From IMG/VR virus record IMGVR_UViG_3300035670_007294, positions 1 through 54,258 of that record: DNA of 54,258 bases, one strand, 5' to 3'. The notes under the pieces were generated by a model. The model made no database searches and was not told where the DNA came from. It worked only from the letters and a program-made list of their open reading frames with translations. The DNA is from a virus. This document shows positions 9,814 through 19,698 of this stretch, one piece after another. Both the position numbers and the translations under genes were made by a program. The number at the start of each line of letters is the position of its first letter. Position 1 is the first letter of the stretch.

Positions 9814-9827
9814 TCTTATCATCCTTT

Positions 9828-10601
9828 CTATGTGAATACAGGGAAATGTTGTCTGAATTTAATTATACAATTTCCATTCACTTGTATATTGTTAACACCT
9901 TGTTTTAATCTCAACCAATTCTTATTAAAATTACTATATCTATTTACTACATCCCCTTCACTAGTTACGATTATCCTTTTTTGATTATCTACGTAAATTG
10001 TTTCATTATATAATAAATTATCAAATTTTAAATTATTATTGTTATCACTTAAATTAATTAATTCAAAACTAGTATCTGTACCCAATAATTCAACTTCTAT
10101 TTCAGGATAAAAATATTCCATAATATTAGAACCGTTAGTCATTTGAATAGTTGTAGGAGTTGGAGTAGACGTTAAATCAAATGTTTGCATAGTATCTGTT
10201 GTCCAAGCAAATCCATCCCTACATCTAAAACTTATTGGTATATAACCTTGTTCTAATCCATTTGTTATAAAATCTGCTTTATTATTCGCAATCACATAAT
10301 ACATTTTATCTTCATCATGCTCTGCAATAAAAGGCTTATATTCTGTTTTAAATAACCATTGTGCTAAATCGTATAATTTTTGTTTAGTCATTCCATCCTC
10401 AGAAGATATAACTATATCAAATTGCAAAGGTTGAAATTTTATACCATAAAAAAATGGATACAATGATTTATTAGGATGATTTTCTAAAATATCTTTGCTT
10501 GATGCATAAGGAACTGTAATCATTCCTGATTCTAATCTTGATAAATAAACTCCCATAGAATCACTTGATATACCATCAAATGTAAATTTTGTACCTATCA
10601 T
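9828..10601 (-). CDS. Distal tail protein (Dit)
   Basis: 257 aa with the typical Dit start (FTFDGISSDSMGVYLSRLE) and the following PFFYGIKFQPLQFDI ... LAQWLFKTEYKPF segment that builds the N-terminal beta-barrel ring. The C-terminal half is a beta-sandwich (galectin-like in the family). It links tail tube to hub and lies between the tape-measure and Tal genes as usual; YomH of SPbeta is the comparable protein. AAGGAAGTGA precedes the ATG. A strong hairpin separates it from the tape-measure gene, so it may have its own promoter or depend on read-through. Confidence 0.85.
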   Translation of the reverse strand: MIGTKFTFDGISSDSMGVYLSRLESGMITVPYASSKDILENHPNKSLYPFFYGIKFQPLQFDIVISSEDGMTKQKLYDLAQWLFKTEYKPFIAEHDEDKMYYVIANNKADFITNGLEQGYIPISFRCRDGFAWTTDTMQTFDLTSTPTPTTIQMTNGSNIMEYFYPEIEVELLGTDTSFELINLSDNNNNLKFDNLLYNETIYVDNQKRIIVTSEGDVVNRYSNFNKNWLRLKQGVNNIQVNGNCIIKFRQHFPVFT

Positions 10602-10639
10602 ATTTTATGTCACTTCCTTTCTTATTTATAAAATAAAAA

Positions 10640-10715
10640 GTAAAAATGTATTGTATTAATATATTAAATATATTATAATCATAATACATTATAGATTATA
10701 ATTAATACAATACAT
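10640..10715 (-). terminator. Large hairpin terminator after tape measure
   Basis: Perfect 15-bp arms ATGTATTGTATTAAT (10646-10660) and its complement (10701-10715) enclose an inner dyad TATAATC/GATTATA. On the minus strand it is followed by T-rich sequence (TTTTTACTTTTTATTTT). It separates the tape-measure and Dit genes. Confidence 0.75.
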
Positions 10716-10720
10716 ATATG

Positions 10721-13700
10721 TTACCATCCTCTTTTTTTTAAATTTTCTTTGATATCAGATAAAATACTTTTACCTGCATCTGTAATTTTACTAATTACAT
10801 TACTACCATCAACACCATTTAATATAATACTTAAATTCATACCACTTGTATTTGTTGCAACTGGCTGTACAGTTGTTGGTTTTGTTGTTTGTTTTAACAT
10901 ACTATTTACTAAGCTAGTAAAACTCATATTTTTTGGTACTAAATCAGTACTGCTTTTAGTTCCAGTTTGAAAAATACTTTTTGTACTAGGCATAGAATCA
11001 GTACTTGATGTTGTAGTAGAACTACCTGTTTTAGCAACATACCCTATAAGATTTTCAAAACCCCATTGATTAGCATCTCTTAATGCTTTAGCTTGTGCAG
11101 ATATTTCTTTCATTTTTGCATCTGCTCCTTGTGAAAGTTTTTCTCCTGGAGATAAGCTATTTAATTTATTATACTGAGCTTGTAACTTACCTATTTCTTC
11201 CTTATCTAATTCAGATTGGGATGGTTTATTACCTCCTGTAGCTAATAATGTCTCTATATTTTGTCCACTTGCTAATCTACTTTTTGGCATTACTAATGAA
11301 TCTTTTTGACTTTCTTCTAGTTTTAACAATGCATCTGTTGCCTCTTTAATTGATTTTGTTATTTCATCTACATTTGTTTTCATTGATGTTGTTTTAGTAT
11401 CAAAAGCATTTGCGTATCCTTCAAATACCCCATAGAATGTTTTTGTATTATCTCCTAATATTTTAAATAATTCTGGAAATTCTTTAGATATTTCATCAAA
11501 TGATTGTTTTGCTAATGCACTACTAGACATAGATGCTATTTTTTCATTATTAAATTTTTCATCTAATTGTTTCTTTTCATCATCAACAAGATTTTGTTTA
11601 GTTTGAAGATTATTTTGTAAATCTTCTTTTTGTGCATTCCTACTATCCTTAATTCTATTTTCTTCTATACTTTCTAATTCTTTTGCTAAGTCTTCTTCTA
11701 ATTTTTTACGTTTAGCTATACCTGATAAAGAAGTGTCACGTGCTAGTGCATCAATTTTAGATTGGATTTGTTGAACATTTTTTACTTCTTTTTCTTGCCT
11801 ACGTTTTTTATCCTCTAATCCCCATTCTCTTTCTTTTTCGGCTATTTTTTCATCTGTTGCTTTCTTAACGGCTTCAACTTCATCATCTAATGCTTTCTTG
11901 CGTAATTCTAGACCTTTATTTATAATATTTCTGATTTCTTGTTCGCCTTTTTCAACTTGTTCTTTATATGTCTTTTGAAATTCTTCTACTGTTTTTTTCA
12001 TAGAGTCCCCAACACCATTAACTGAATCTCTAAGATTATGCCAATCAGTTATTAAATTAGGGATTTCTACTCCTGTAAGTTTAGACCAATCTTCAAATTT
12101 TTTGATAATATCTTCTAATTGTTTTTTTACAGGCTCATAAACTTCTGGGTTTCCTAAATTATCAGCTTGAAATTGGTTGTATTCATTAGCTAACCTTGCA
12201 ATAACATCTTGAACATTAGACATTTTCATTCCATCATTAATACTATTGGCTATGTTTTTTTCATCTAAAATACCTTCGAATTTTAAATTTAAAGGTTGAC
12301 CTCTAAATTTTAAATCTTTTATTTCATTAAACATAGTAGCTCTATCAGTACGTTTCATGTCAGTTTTTCCAGCAATTAACATTTGTTTTTCTTTTAATAA
12401 ATCTATTTGCTCCTGATAAATATTTACAGTTTTTTGCTCATCATCTTTATATACTTTTAATAATGCATCTTGTCTAGACAATAAGGCTTCGATTTCTGAT
12501 AGTTTACTTTCCATTTGAGAATATCTATCAATTATAAATTTATCTAAAACAATACCTATGTTTTTTATTATTGCTTCTTTTTCGCTCCATTTTGCTTTAT
12601 CATCAGGCAACTCTTTTGCTCCAATATCCATAAATCTGGTAGATATGTCTTTGAATTTCTCATAATCTTTTTTAGCTAATGCTTGAGCGTCAGCATCTTT
12701 TATCTTATTTAATTGTTCTACCATTTGTTTATCTAATACATCAAGATTAGATATTTTCATCCCATCATTAATTCTATTGGCAATATCATTAGGGTCTACA
12801 ATACCTTCAAATTTTACATCAATGGCTTGTCCTTGAAATTTCATGCCTTTTATGTCCTTATATAAATCAGCTCTTTCAGTTCTTTCTATTGTTGCTTTTT
12901 TAGCTATTACTTTTTGTTCTTGTTTTAATAATTCTATTTTTTGTTTATATAATTCAAGAAGTTTTTCTTCATTACCAACACTTCTTTTAGCTACTGCTTC
13001 ATTTTCAGATAATAATCCTTGTAGTATTTCTAATTCACTATTAATTTGGACATATCTATCATACATAAATGATTCTGGTGTTTTTGCTTCTTTAGTTTTA
13101 TCTTTATCTTTTTTAGAATCATCTGTGGGTACTTTAGTTACTTGAGCAGATATTTTACTAGATGAGGTATCTACTTCATTTTTCAATTGTTTAGCTACAC
13201 GTAAATCAGCTTCAAGTTGTTTTAATCCTGCATCTGTTGTTACAGCCTCAATCCCCATTGCCATAGGGTCTTTTTTTTTATCATATTTTTTAGTAGCATC
13301 TTTACCAAATAATGATGATTTTGACATAAACATATTTGCTGTATCTGCTAAATCATTAAATGATTTTTGCATAGCAATTTTATTATCAGATATAGTTTTT
13401 AACATTATTTTTCTTTGAGCTATAGCGTTTTCAAGAGTAGCTATTGTATTACCTTCTTCATAACCTTTCCAATCTTTACCCATTATTTTAAGAACATCTT
13501 CTTGTATTTTGATTTTAATATTCTCAATATTTCTAAAACTATTAGCATCAGCTTGATATACTTTACTTATCTCATTTTTTAATGCAATATTTTTTTTTAA
13601 TACTTCTTGATAAAATTCATCATTTAATTCTAATTTACGACCAATAGATTTTTCTAATTCAGGAATTTCATCTCCTCTAATTTTTTTAATTTCTTTTAAT

Positions 13701-16700
13701 AATGCTTGTTCATCTCCCAGCATTGATAAAAGTTGAGGATATTGAAAAATTAAATCTTTTAATGTGCTCGCTGATAATGTTTTATTTTTTATGACTTCTT
13801 GTTCAGCATTATTCATTTTATCAATAACTGATAATGAAGCATCATATGCTTTTGTAGCATCTTCTAATTGTTGTTTCCATATAGCATCATATTTAGAATT
13901 ATCTTCTTGAACACCATTTAATTCCTTTAATGTTTTTATAAATTTTTCTATATTGCCTGTATTTATTTTACCTTCACCAATTTTTATAATTTTTTTAGTC
14001 ATTTGGTCTGGATTCAATGATTCATCCGATAAAATTTTAATCATATCATTAGCAAATTTTTGAGTTTCTTTTATTATTTGCTCTTTGCCTTTTGAACCAA
14101 TATCTTTTACATAAAATTTTTCCATAAGTGAACTAAATATATTTTCTTTACCTTCTGGTATTTTATTTAAATCTTCTAAACCTGTTCTAACACCATCTTT
14201 TATTTCATTTAAAACATTTTCATAATCTTTATTTAGACCTTCTAATGCTTTAAGATATGTTTGTAATGATTCAGTTGCCGATTTCATCATTATGTCTGTA
14301 GGTTTATCATTTCCCATCAAATCTATGATATCTTTGCCAGCCATTGATTTTATTTCAAAATCAATAGGTATTGTATTTTTACCTAAAGTTAATTGGTCTA
14401 TCATAGCTTGTACTGTTTTTATATCATCTGTTATGCTTAATGTGCTTCTAGACTCTTGAGCTGTTTTATAAGCAGGAGATTTTAATATTGTTCTTCCTTC
14501 TTTAGTTTGTGCTAAATCTTCTTTTTGTTTAATATCTTCAAATGCTGTTGTTATTTTTTTATCTTGCTTTTCTGCTTTTAATGCTTTTATTTTTTTGATA
14601 TTATCATCATAACTTCCAGTTAATAAATCAATTTCTCTAGCTTCTGCTCCAAATTCTGCAATTAAATTTCTTTGCATTTTTCTTAAATTATCTCTTACTT
14701 CTACACTTTCATTTATAGACTTTGCATTATCTTTATAGTAGGATTGTGCATCAGCCAACATATCAATAGACTGTTGTTGTTGTTGCTTCATTTCTTCATG
14801 TTCACGCTTAGCTTCTTCACGTTTCATTTTTGAGTAATTAAGATACATCATAATACCTGTTACAACTAATCCAATAATTGGAAGTAAATTAGCGTATGCA
14901 AACTTTAATGCAGTTACTGCTAATGTTTGTGCTTTTGTTGCAATAATTTGTAGTAATGTTTGAGTTCTTAATACACCCATAGCTGTTGTAACTGATTTTA
15001 TACCAGTAATAGAAGATAATGCAAATAATTTCATTCCATCAATAGCATATAATATTTTTATGTAAATAGTATCAAAAATTGATTTAATTTGTGTTAAATA
15101 TACCATACTTAATATTGTTCCTGTGGCTATCAATACAGTATTTAAACTTCCAAATAAATTAACTAATACTGTTAACGTTGATATTAATCCTTTAAATATA
15201 ACAGAACCATTAAAAAAATTATACCATACTCCTTCTACTGTAGCTTTTAATATTTTCATTTTACCGTCTAAACTTTCAACTTGCTTTTGATTTTCTTTCA
15301 TAGCAGAACCACTACTATTTATAGCTTTATTGCTTGATGATACTGCAATATCAAAATTTTCAATTAAACCTATTAATTTTGAATAATGATGTGTTCCACC
15401 AATATCAAAAGCTAATCTTTGTTTATCTCTTGAACTTAAATCATCCCATTTATCTACAATATCTTTTAAAATATCATCAAATGACCTAAACTCTTCGGAT
15501 GTTTTTCTTATACCAATACCAAAATCACTTAATGTCTGTTCTGCTTTTGACATATCTAGTTCTTCTGTTCCAACTCTTGATAAACGAGATATTATACTTT
15601 TTAATGCAGTACCTACCTCAGAACCTGTTGCTCCTGTAGCAGATGCCATTGCAGTTGTATAACCTATTAATTCCTCCATTTTAATACCTGCTTGATTTGC
15701 CGCAGCACCTACTGTTTCTATAGATGAAGCTAAATCTTGAGCTGTTACACGGTAATTATTTTGGACTTCATTAAATGAGTCTAATATACTTTCTGCATCT
15801 GACATATCTTTTTTAAATGCTAAAATAGATATACTTAATGCTTTAGCTCCTTCTGATGCAGACATCCCAGTTACATTACTTGTCATTACAGCTACTCTTG
15901 AGAAAGCTATTAACTCTTCTGGATTTAAATCTCTATAACTTCTTCCAATTTCAGCAAAAGAATTCATTATTTCTACAGATGATTTACCTAATTCTTTACC
16001 TAATGCAATAGAGCTCTCTACTAATCCTTCCATTTGTTGTGTAGTAAAATTAGTAACTTTATTTAAATCTGTTAATGCCTTATCCATTTCAAATATGTAT
16101 TTTACTCCATCTTTCATAGCTTTAACTGCTTGCATTACCACTGTAGTTACACTCATCCATGCAGCAAAAGCAGGAACAGCTGATTTCATTTTATCTAGAA
16201 ATCCCATATCTTTTAAACTTAGTTTTCTTGTGCCTTGTTCTAATACTCCTATTGATTCAGCTAACCCATCAACATTCATAGTAAATTGTTTTATTTCATT
16301 TCCTTTTCTAGCCGTAAATTGTTGGCTTATTATGTTTCTTTCAACATCTCCAACTCTTTTCATTTGCTCTGTTAATCTACCATATCCGACAGTCCATCCA
16401 GGCAACGTTTCTCTTACAAATGCATCTGCTTTTTGTTTTATTGTATTTACATCAATATCTACTAATCCTCTACCTATTTTATTCATGCTTGCAAATACAC
16501 TATCTAAATTTTGACCACTTACTCCTCTTATTTCTTGATGAAGTCTTTTAAAATTATTAGTATAATCAGCTAAAGCTTGATTGCTTGCTTGTATTTGGGT
16601 ATCAAATTTAGCATTTTGACTTAATAATTTTAATTGATTATTGATATCTCTTATTACAGGTTCAGTATTTTTACCTGATACTCCAATACTATTAATTGAT

Positions 16701-17479
16701 TGACTAATGTTTTTATACATAGTATTTAAAGTAGAATCATCTCCACCTTTAAAAGCCATAGAATAAGTATTTTTTATATTACTAAGTTTTTCTCGTAAAG
16801 TATCAACAGTACTTCCCATTTTTTTAGAATTTTCAATAATATCTGTTTGTACAGTTTGAAATGTTCTACCTACTACTTTTCCTGATTCATCTAATTGATA
16901 ATTCCAACGCATTGTTGCTTGAACAGACCTACCATAATCATCTGTAAATGTTGCTACGGCTTGTTTAACTTTATTAATATTATCTGCTTTAATAGATTCA
17001 TCTAATACAGTTTTTAATTTACTAATCTTTCCTTCTGCTACACCTAATGTATCTGCAATAGATTTTTGTATGCTTCCTTTATCTACTTTTAAAACTTTAC
17101 CTTCATCCCAAACACTTGATATATTGGATACAGTACTTTGAACCATACCTTTAATTGCTTGTGTTTGTACTTGAACATCAGTTCCATCTACTTTAAGTTT
17201 TACTTTAATTGCTTCACTAATTTTAGAGTTTAATTGCTTTATTTGGTCATGGATATATCCTACTTTTGTATCAATTTTAAGTTTAACTTGTAATTTAGTA
17301 AATTCCATATCTTTAAACTTATTTAATTGTTCATTTATATCTGATTTACTAGCTTTAATTTGTAATGCTATTGATACGGTATTTTTTATTTTTGCCTCTA
17401 TGCCTTTAATCTGTTGTCTAAGTTCAGCTTCTGTTGCTTGTAAGGTTATACCTAAACCTAATCCAAATTGTTTAGCCAT
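10721..17479 (-). CDS. Tail tape measure protein
   Basis: 2252 aa, the longest gene here. Residues ~430-700 hold the conserved tape-measure core (KALTDLNKVTNFT, GMSASEGAKALS, ASATGATGSEVGTALKS, AFDIGGTHHY). Hydrophobic segments follow at ~760-795 and ~870-885, and the rest is mostly alpha-helical coiled coil. Residues ~1472-1585 and ~1650-1764 are a tandem duplication with a 178-residue period. At about 0.15 nm per residue the tail would be near 340 nm, as for SPbeta (YomI, about 2285 aa). Unlike YomI, no transglycosylase or peptidase domain was recognised at the C-terminus. GGAGGGA lies upstream of the ATG. Confidence 0.95.
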   Translation of the reverse strand: MAKQFGLGLGITLQATEAELRQQIKGIEAKIKNTVSIALQIKASKSDINEQLNKFKDMEFTKLQVKLKIDTKVGYIHDQIKQLNSKISEAIKVKLKVDGTDVQVQTQAIKGMVQSTVSNISSVWDEGKVLKVDKGSIQKSIADTLGVAEGKISKLKTVLDESIKADNINKVKQAVATFTDDYGRSVQATMRWNYQLDESGKVVGRTFQTVQTDIIENSKKMGSTVDTLREKLSNIKNTYSMAFKGGDDSTLNTMYKNISQSINSIGVSGKNTEPVIRDINNQLKLLSQNAKFDTQIQASNQALADYTNNFKRLHQEIRGVSGQNLDSVFASMNKIGRGLVDIDVNTIKQKADAFVRETLPGWTVGYGRLTEQMKRVGDVERNIISQQFTARKGNEIKQFTMNVDGLAESIGVLEQGTRKLSLKDMGFLDKMKSAVPAFAAWMSVTTVVMQAVKAMKDGVKYIFEMDKALTDLNKVTNFTTQQMEGLVESSIALGKELGKSSVEIMNSFAEIGRSYRDLNPEELIAFSRVAVMTSNVTGMSASEGAKALSISILAFKKDMSDAESILDSFNEVQNNYRVTAQDLASSIETVGAAANQAGIKMEELIGYTTAMASATGATGSEVGTALKSIISRLSRVGTEELDMSKAEQTLSDFGIGIRKTSEEFRSFDDILKDIVDKWDDLSSRDKQRLAFDIGGTHHYSKLIGLIENFDIAVSSSNKAINSSGSAMKENQKQVESLDGKMKILKATVEGVWYNFFNGSVIFKGLISTLTVLVNLFGSLNTVLIATGTILSMVYLTQIKSIFDTIYIKILYAIDGMKLFALSSITGIKSVTTAMGVLRTQTLLQIIATKAQTLAVTALKFAYANLLPIIGLVVTGIMMYLNYSKMKREEAKREHEEMKQQQQQSIDMLADAQSYYKDNAKSINESVEVRDNLRKMQRNLIAEFGAEAREIDLLTGSYDDNIKKIKALKAEKQDKKITTAFEDIKQKEDLAQTKEGRTILKSPAYKTAQESRSTLSITDDIKTVQAMIDQLTLGKNTIPIDFEIKSMAGKDIIDLMGNDKPTDIMMKSATESLQTYLKALEGLNKDYENVLNEIKDGVRTGLEDLNKIPEGKENIFSSLMEKFYVKDIGSKGKEQIIKETQKFANDMIKILSDESLNPDQMTKKIIKIGEGKINTGNIEKFIKTLKELNGVQEDNSKYDAIWKQQLEDATKAYDASLSVIDKMNNAEQEVIKNKTLSASTLKDLIFQYPQLLSMLGDEQALLKEIKKIRGDEIPELEKSIGRKLELNDEFYQEVLKKNIALKNEISKVYQADANSFRNIENIKIKIQEDVLKIMGKDWKGYEEGNTIATLENAIAQRKIMLKTISDNKIAMQKSFNDLADTANMFMSKSSLFGKDATKKYDKKKDPMAMGIEAVTTDAGLKQLEADLRVAKQLKNEVDTSSSKISAQVTKVPTDDSKKDKDKTKEAKTPESFMYDRYVQINSELEILQGLLSENEAVAKRSVGNEEKLLELYKQKIELLKQEQKVIAKKATIERTERADLYKDIKGMKFQGQAIDVKFEGIVDPNDIANRINDGMKISNLDVLDKQMVEQLNKIKDADAQALAKKDYEKFKDISTRFMDIGAKELPDDKAKWSEKEAIIKNIGIVLDKFIIDRYSQMESKLSEIEALLSRQDALLKVYKDDEQKTVNIYQEQIDLLKEKQMLIAGKTDMKRTDRATMFNEIKDLKFRGQPLNLKFEGILDEKNIANSINDGMKMSNVQDVIARLANEYNQFQADNLGNPEVYEPVKKQLEDIIKKFEDWSKLTGVEIPNLITDWHNLRDSVNGVGDSMKKTVEEFQKTYKEQVEKGEQEIRNIINKGLELRKKALDDEVEAVKKATDEKIAEKEREWGLEDKKRRQEKEVKNVQQIQSKIDALARDTSLSGIAKRKKLEEDLAKELESIEENRIKDSRNAQKEDLQNNLQTKQNLVDDEKKQLDEKFNNEKIASMSSSALAKQSFDEISKEFPELFKILGDNTKTFYGVFEGYANAFDTKTTSMKTNVDEITKSIKEATDALLKLEESQKDSLVMPKSRLASGQNIETLLATGGNKPSQSELDKEEIGKLQAQYNKLNSLSPGEKLSQGADAKMKEISAQAKALRDANQWGFENLIGYVAKTGSSTTTSSTDSMPSTKSIFQTGTKSSTDLVPKNMSFTSLVNSMLKQTTKPTTVQPVATNTSGMNLSIILNGVDGSNVISKITDAGKSILSDIKENLKKRGW
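12189..13066 (-). repeat. Tandem coding duplication inside tape measure
   Basis: The segments at about 12726-13066 and 12189-12532 encode related stretches: DRYVQINSELE/DRYSQMESKLS, GMKFQGQAIDVKFEGI/DLKFRGQPLNLKFEGI and INDGMKISN/INDGMKMSN. They are offset by about 534 bases (178 codons). Confidence 0.85.
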
Positions 17480-17496
17480 TTTTTACAACTCCCTCC

Positions 17497-17510
17497 TATA
17501 ATCTCTTTTA
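17497..17510. repeat. 14-bp direct repeat next to recombinase gene (copy 1)
   Basis: TATAATCTCTTTTA occurs here and again at 17585-17598, 88 bp apart. The two copies bracket the 119-bp gap between the recombinase stop and the tape-measure start. The interval includes TAGG-TGTTAT-CCTA, a small dyad. Candidate recombinase arm or core sites; not demonstrated. Confidence 0.45.
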
Positions 17511-17584
17511 CTTATTAATTCAGTCAACAATTTAACGCAAAATAAAATAGATTATTTAGGTGTTATCCTATCTGTTTATTATAT

Positions 17585-17598
17585 TATAATCTCTTTTA
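17585..17598. repeat. 14-bp direct repeat next to recombinase gene (copy 2)
   Basis: Second copy of TATAATCTCTTTTA, ending at the base before the recombinase stop codon (17599-17601). Confidence 0.45.
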
Positions 17599-18711
17599 TT
17601 ATTCAGTTTCATTTTTCATATTTGTATTTGTGCCAAATATATTGTTTTTCTCTTCTTCAAATGAACGTAAGTCATATATTGACGTAGTACTTATATCTGA
17701 ATGATGAGCTATATATTTACTTACGATGCTCATATCTACTCCATCTTGGAGTAAATGTGTAACACAGCTTGCTTTAAATAAATGAGGATTGATTCTTCTG
17801 CCTAATAATGGAGTTAATATATCCCTACAAAAACTATTAGCCCATCTCTTTGACATATGAGCAATACCTTCATGTGTTTTTACTGAAAATATATAATCAT
17901 GGTCATATCCTCTTTTTTCAACCCATAACTTCATATATTTTAATGCTTCAAAATTTATCATATATTTTAAAGGTTTACCATCTACAGATTTTCCTTTTCC
18001 TCTTACTGTATGACTAAGAACATAATTTTGTCCTTCTGGAATAGGATAGTTTAATATTTCAGTTTTAAATTGTACAAGCTCTGCTCTCCTGCCTCCTACA
18101 TTAAATGCAGTAGATACCCAAGCCAATCCTAAGTAGTGACCTTTTTTTTCTAAATATTCCATAATTATTTTATATTCTTCTTTAGTTATAAGAACTTTTT
18201 CATATACATTATTTTTAGCTACAGATGGCATCCCTCTTGTAAAATTCCTAAATTGCTTATATTCTTCTACATCATCCATTACAATATTTTCTATATAATT
18301 ACAAAAACTTGAACAAGCTGATTTTCTTAACTTAATAGCACTAGAAGATAATCCTCTTTCAGTCATTGAACTCATATAACCCATAAAATCACGTTTAGTA
18401 ATTTTATAAAATTTTTTATTTCTAAGAAATTCATATGTATAATAAAAGAATTGTTTTAAACAAGTAGTATATTGTAACCTTGTTTCTTTACTTAATTGAT
18501 TGTTTACACGTAGGAATTCTTCTACCAGTTGTCTATTTTCTTCATCTACTAAAAGCCACATTTCATCTGTTATTGGGTCTTTCTTATCTGCTGATTCTCT
18601 TAACATATTCTTCTTTATTTGTATGGTTTCTTCTTGTTGTACAACATCTTGTACAATGTTCTCATTTTCATTTTTAATTTCATCTTTTATTTCTTTTTTT
18701 TTCTTACCCAT
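17599..18711 (-). CDS. Tyrosine recombinase family protein (YomM-like position)
   Basis: 370 aa. Residues ~50-140 form the SAM-like core-binding domain; ~175-350 the catalytic domain. Visible catalytic positions (numbered from this start): the first Arg in GGRRAEL (~206-212), a beta-hairpin Lys in VRGKGK, His310 of HLFKASCVTHLL, His in AHHSDIS (~336) and the nucleophile Tyr346 in TTSIYD. The second Arg of the HxxR motif is Lys313, which may weaken catalysis. The start is ATG 18711, 4 nt after AGAGGGG; an earlier in-frame ATG lacks a site. It sits in the structural block just before the tape measure, as the recombinase-like YomM does in SPbeta. It may be an integrase, a DNA-inversion enzyme or a repurposed DNA binder. 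Confidence 0.85.
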   Translation of the reverse strand: MGKKKKEIKDEIKNENENIVQDVVQQEETIQIKKNMLRESADKKDPITDEMWLLVDEENRQLVEEFLRVNNQLSKETRLQYTTCLKQFFYYTYEFLRNKKFYKITKRDFMGYMSSMTERGLSSSAIKLRKSACSSFCNYIENIVMDDVEEYKQFRNFTRGMPSVAKNNVYEKVLITKEEYKIIMEYLEKKGHYLGLAWVSTAFNVGGRRAELVQFKTEILNYPIPEGQNYVLSHTVRGKGKSVDGKPLKYMINFEALKYMKLWVEKRGYDHDYIFSVKTHEGIAHMSKRWANSFCRDILTPLLGRRINPHLFKASCVTHLLQDGVDMSIVSKYIAHHSDISTTSIYDLRSFEEEKNNIFGTNTNMKNETE

Positions 18712-18736
18712 AAAACCCCTCTTTTCTACATAGTAT

Positions 18737-19234
18737 TTATGCAATATTTACTATAAACCCATATCCTCCTGTTTTTATGTCTGTTATAAAAAAACTAGTA
18801 AATCCTTCTTTCATTAAAGCATTTTCTAATTTCTCTCTAAATCCTAATCCTTTTCTTGGAAATAATCCACCTGTTGTTCCATCCATTAACCATACAGGTA
18901 ATGATGTTCTTATATCATTACCATATATATCTGCATGGATATTCCATTTCCCTTGTGTTACCATTATAGTTGTTAAATAAGATGTATCTATTTCTATCCT
19001 AAATCCCATTCTTCTACTATTTGTAGCACCTAACATTCTAATTTTAGAACCTCTTACAGCATTTAAAAATTCACCTGTCCTATGATAATACATAGGAGAA
19101 TAAGCATTATATAAATACTGTTCTACATGATTCGACATATCAATTATTATACTATCTGCTAACAAAAGTAAGACCTCTAAATCACGTTGATTTAATAAAT
19201 CAAATACCTCTTTTGCAGTTTCTAATACCTTCAC
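18737..19234 (-). CDS. Hypothetical protein, 165 aa
   Basis: Not recognised. Mixed alpha/beta composition: a helical N-terminus (FDLLNQRDLEVLLLLADSIIIDMSNHV), an aromatic stretch (YLYNAYSPMYYHRTGEF) and a Gly-rich C-terminal beta region. The shape and YHRTGEF motif recall minor tail or head-tail joining proteins of the HK97 gp10 type, but this is only an impression. The start is GTG at 19234, with AGGTGATT 4 nt upstream. The gene lies between a terminator and the recombinase gene. Confidence 0.6.
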   Translation of the reverse strand: MKVLETAKEVFDLLNQRDLEVLLLLADSIIIDMSNHVEQYLYNAYSPMYYHRTGEFLNAVRGSKIRMLGATNSRRMGFRIEIDTSYLTTIMVTQGKWNIHADIYGNDIRTSLPVWLMDGTTGGLFPRKGLGFREKLENALMKEGFTSFFITDIKTGGYGFIVNIA

Positions 19235-19305
19235 ATAATCACCTACCTTTTTTAAAAAAAATGACTTAATCTTTTTAATCTGAAATTTATAATCTAAAAT
19301 ATTAT

Positions 19306-19332
19306 GTCTTTTAAGACGTTTATCTTATAAAC
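19306..19332. repeat. Two adjacent small palindromes
   Basis: GTCTTTTAAGAC (19306-19317) is followed directly by GTTTATCTTATAAAC (19318-19332). Both are perfect dyads in the leader of the 165-aa gene. Possible leader hairpins or operator. Confidence 0.45.
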
Positions 19333-19354
19333 AAATATAATTTATCAACTTAAT

Positions 19355-19399
19355 ATAAAAAACCATTCTACTGAACTCTCAAGTTATCATAGGATGGTC
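19355..19399 (-). terminator. Intrinsic terminator after 58-aa gene
   Basis: On the minus strand ACCATCCTATGA pairs imperfectly with TCAGTAGAATGGT across a 12-nt loop, followed by TTTTTT. It lies six bases beyond the stop of the small gene. Confidence 0.75.
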
Positions 19400-19404
19400 T
19401 AGTA

Positions 19405-19581
19405 CTACTTTTTTAATTCAATATTTTCTAAATATAATGTCTTTATAATTTCAACTAACTCTTCTGCTAATAAATGCTCTTGTAGTAATTTTAATTTATT
19501 ACCTATCTCTTTTTTATTATCCCCTAAAAATTCACTCATATTTGATATAGTGAAATTTATGAACTCTTTATTCTGGTTCAT
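19405..19581 (-). CDS. Small helical protein, 58 aa
   Basis: Short gene read directly from the sequence: it begins MNQNKEFINFTISNMSEF and ends YLENIELKK. The ATG at 19581 has a strong site, AAGAGGTAAAC, and the stop is TAG at 19407-19405, followed at once by a terminator. The second half is a strongly amphipathic helix (LLQEHLLAEELVEIIKTLY). No family recognised. It lies downstream of the 197-aa gene in the region where siphophages usually encode tail-assembly chaperones; that role is a guess. Confidence 0.7.
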   Translation of the reverse strand: MNQNKEFINFTISNMSEFLGDNKKEIGNKLKLLQEHLLAEELVEIIKTLYLENIELKK

Positions 19582-19633
19582 GTTTACCTCTTCTCTATAT
19601 ATCTATTTATAATTATATTTTATATTTTCATAT

Positions 19634-19671
19634 AATAATTAAACCTAATATAAATGTTAGGTTTAATTATT
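19634..19671. terminator. 15-bp perfect inverted repeat, possible terminator
   Basis: AATAATTAAACCTAA (19634-19648) and its exact complement (19657-19671) are separated by 8 nt. It lies between the 197-aa and 58-aa genes. The flanks are T-rich only within the stem, so termination is likely but weaker than at neighbouring sites. Confidence 0.55.
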
Positions 19672-19698
19672 TATATGATGTTATATCATAATTTATTT

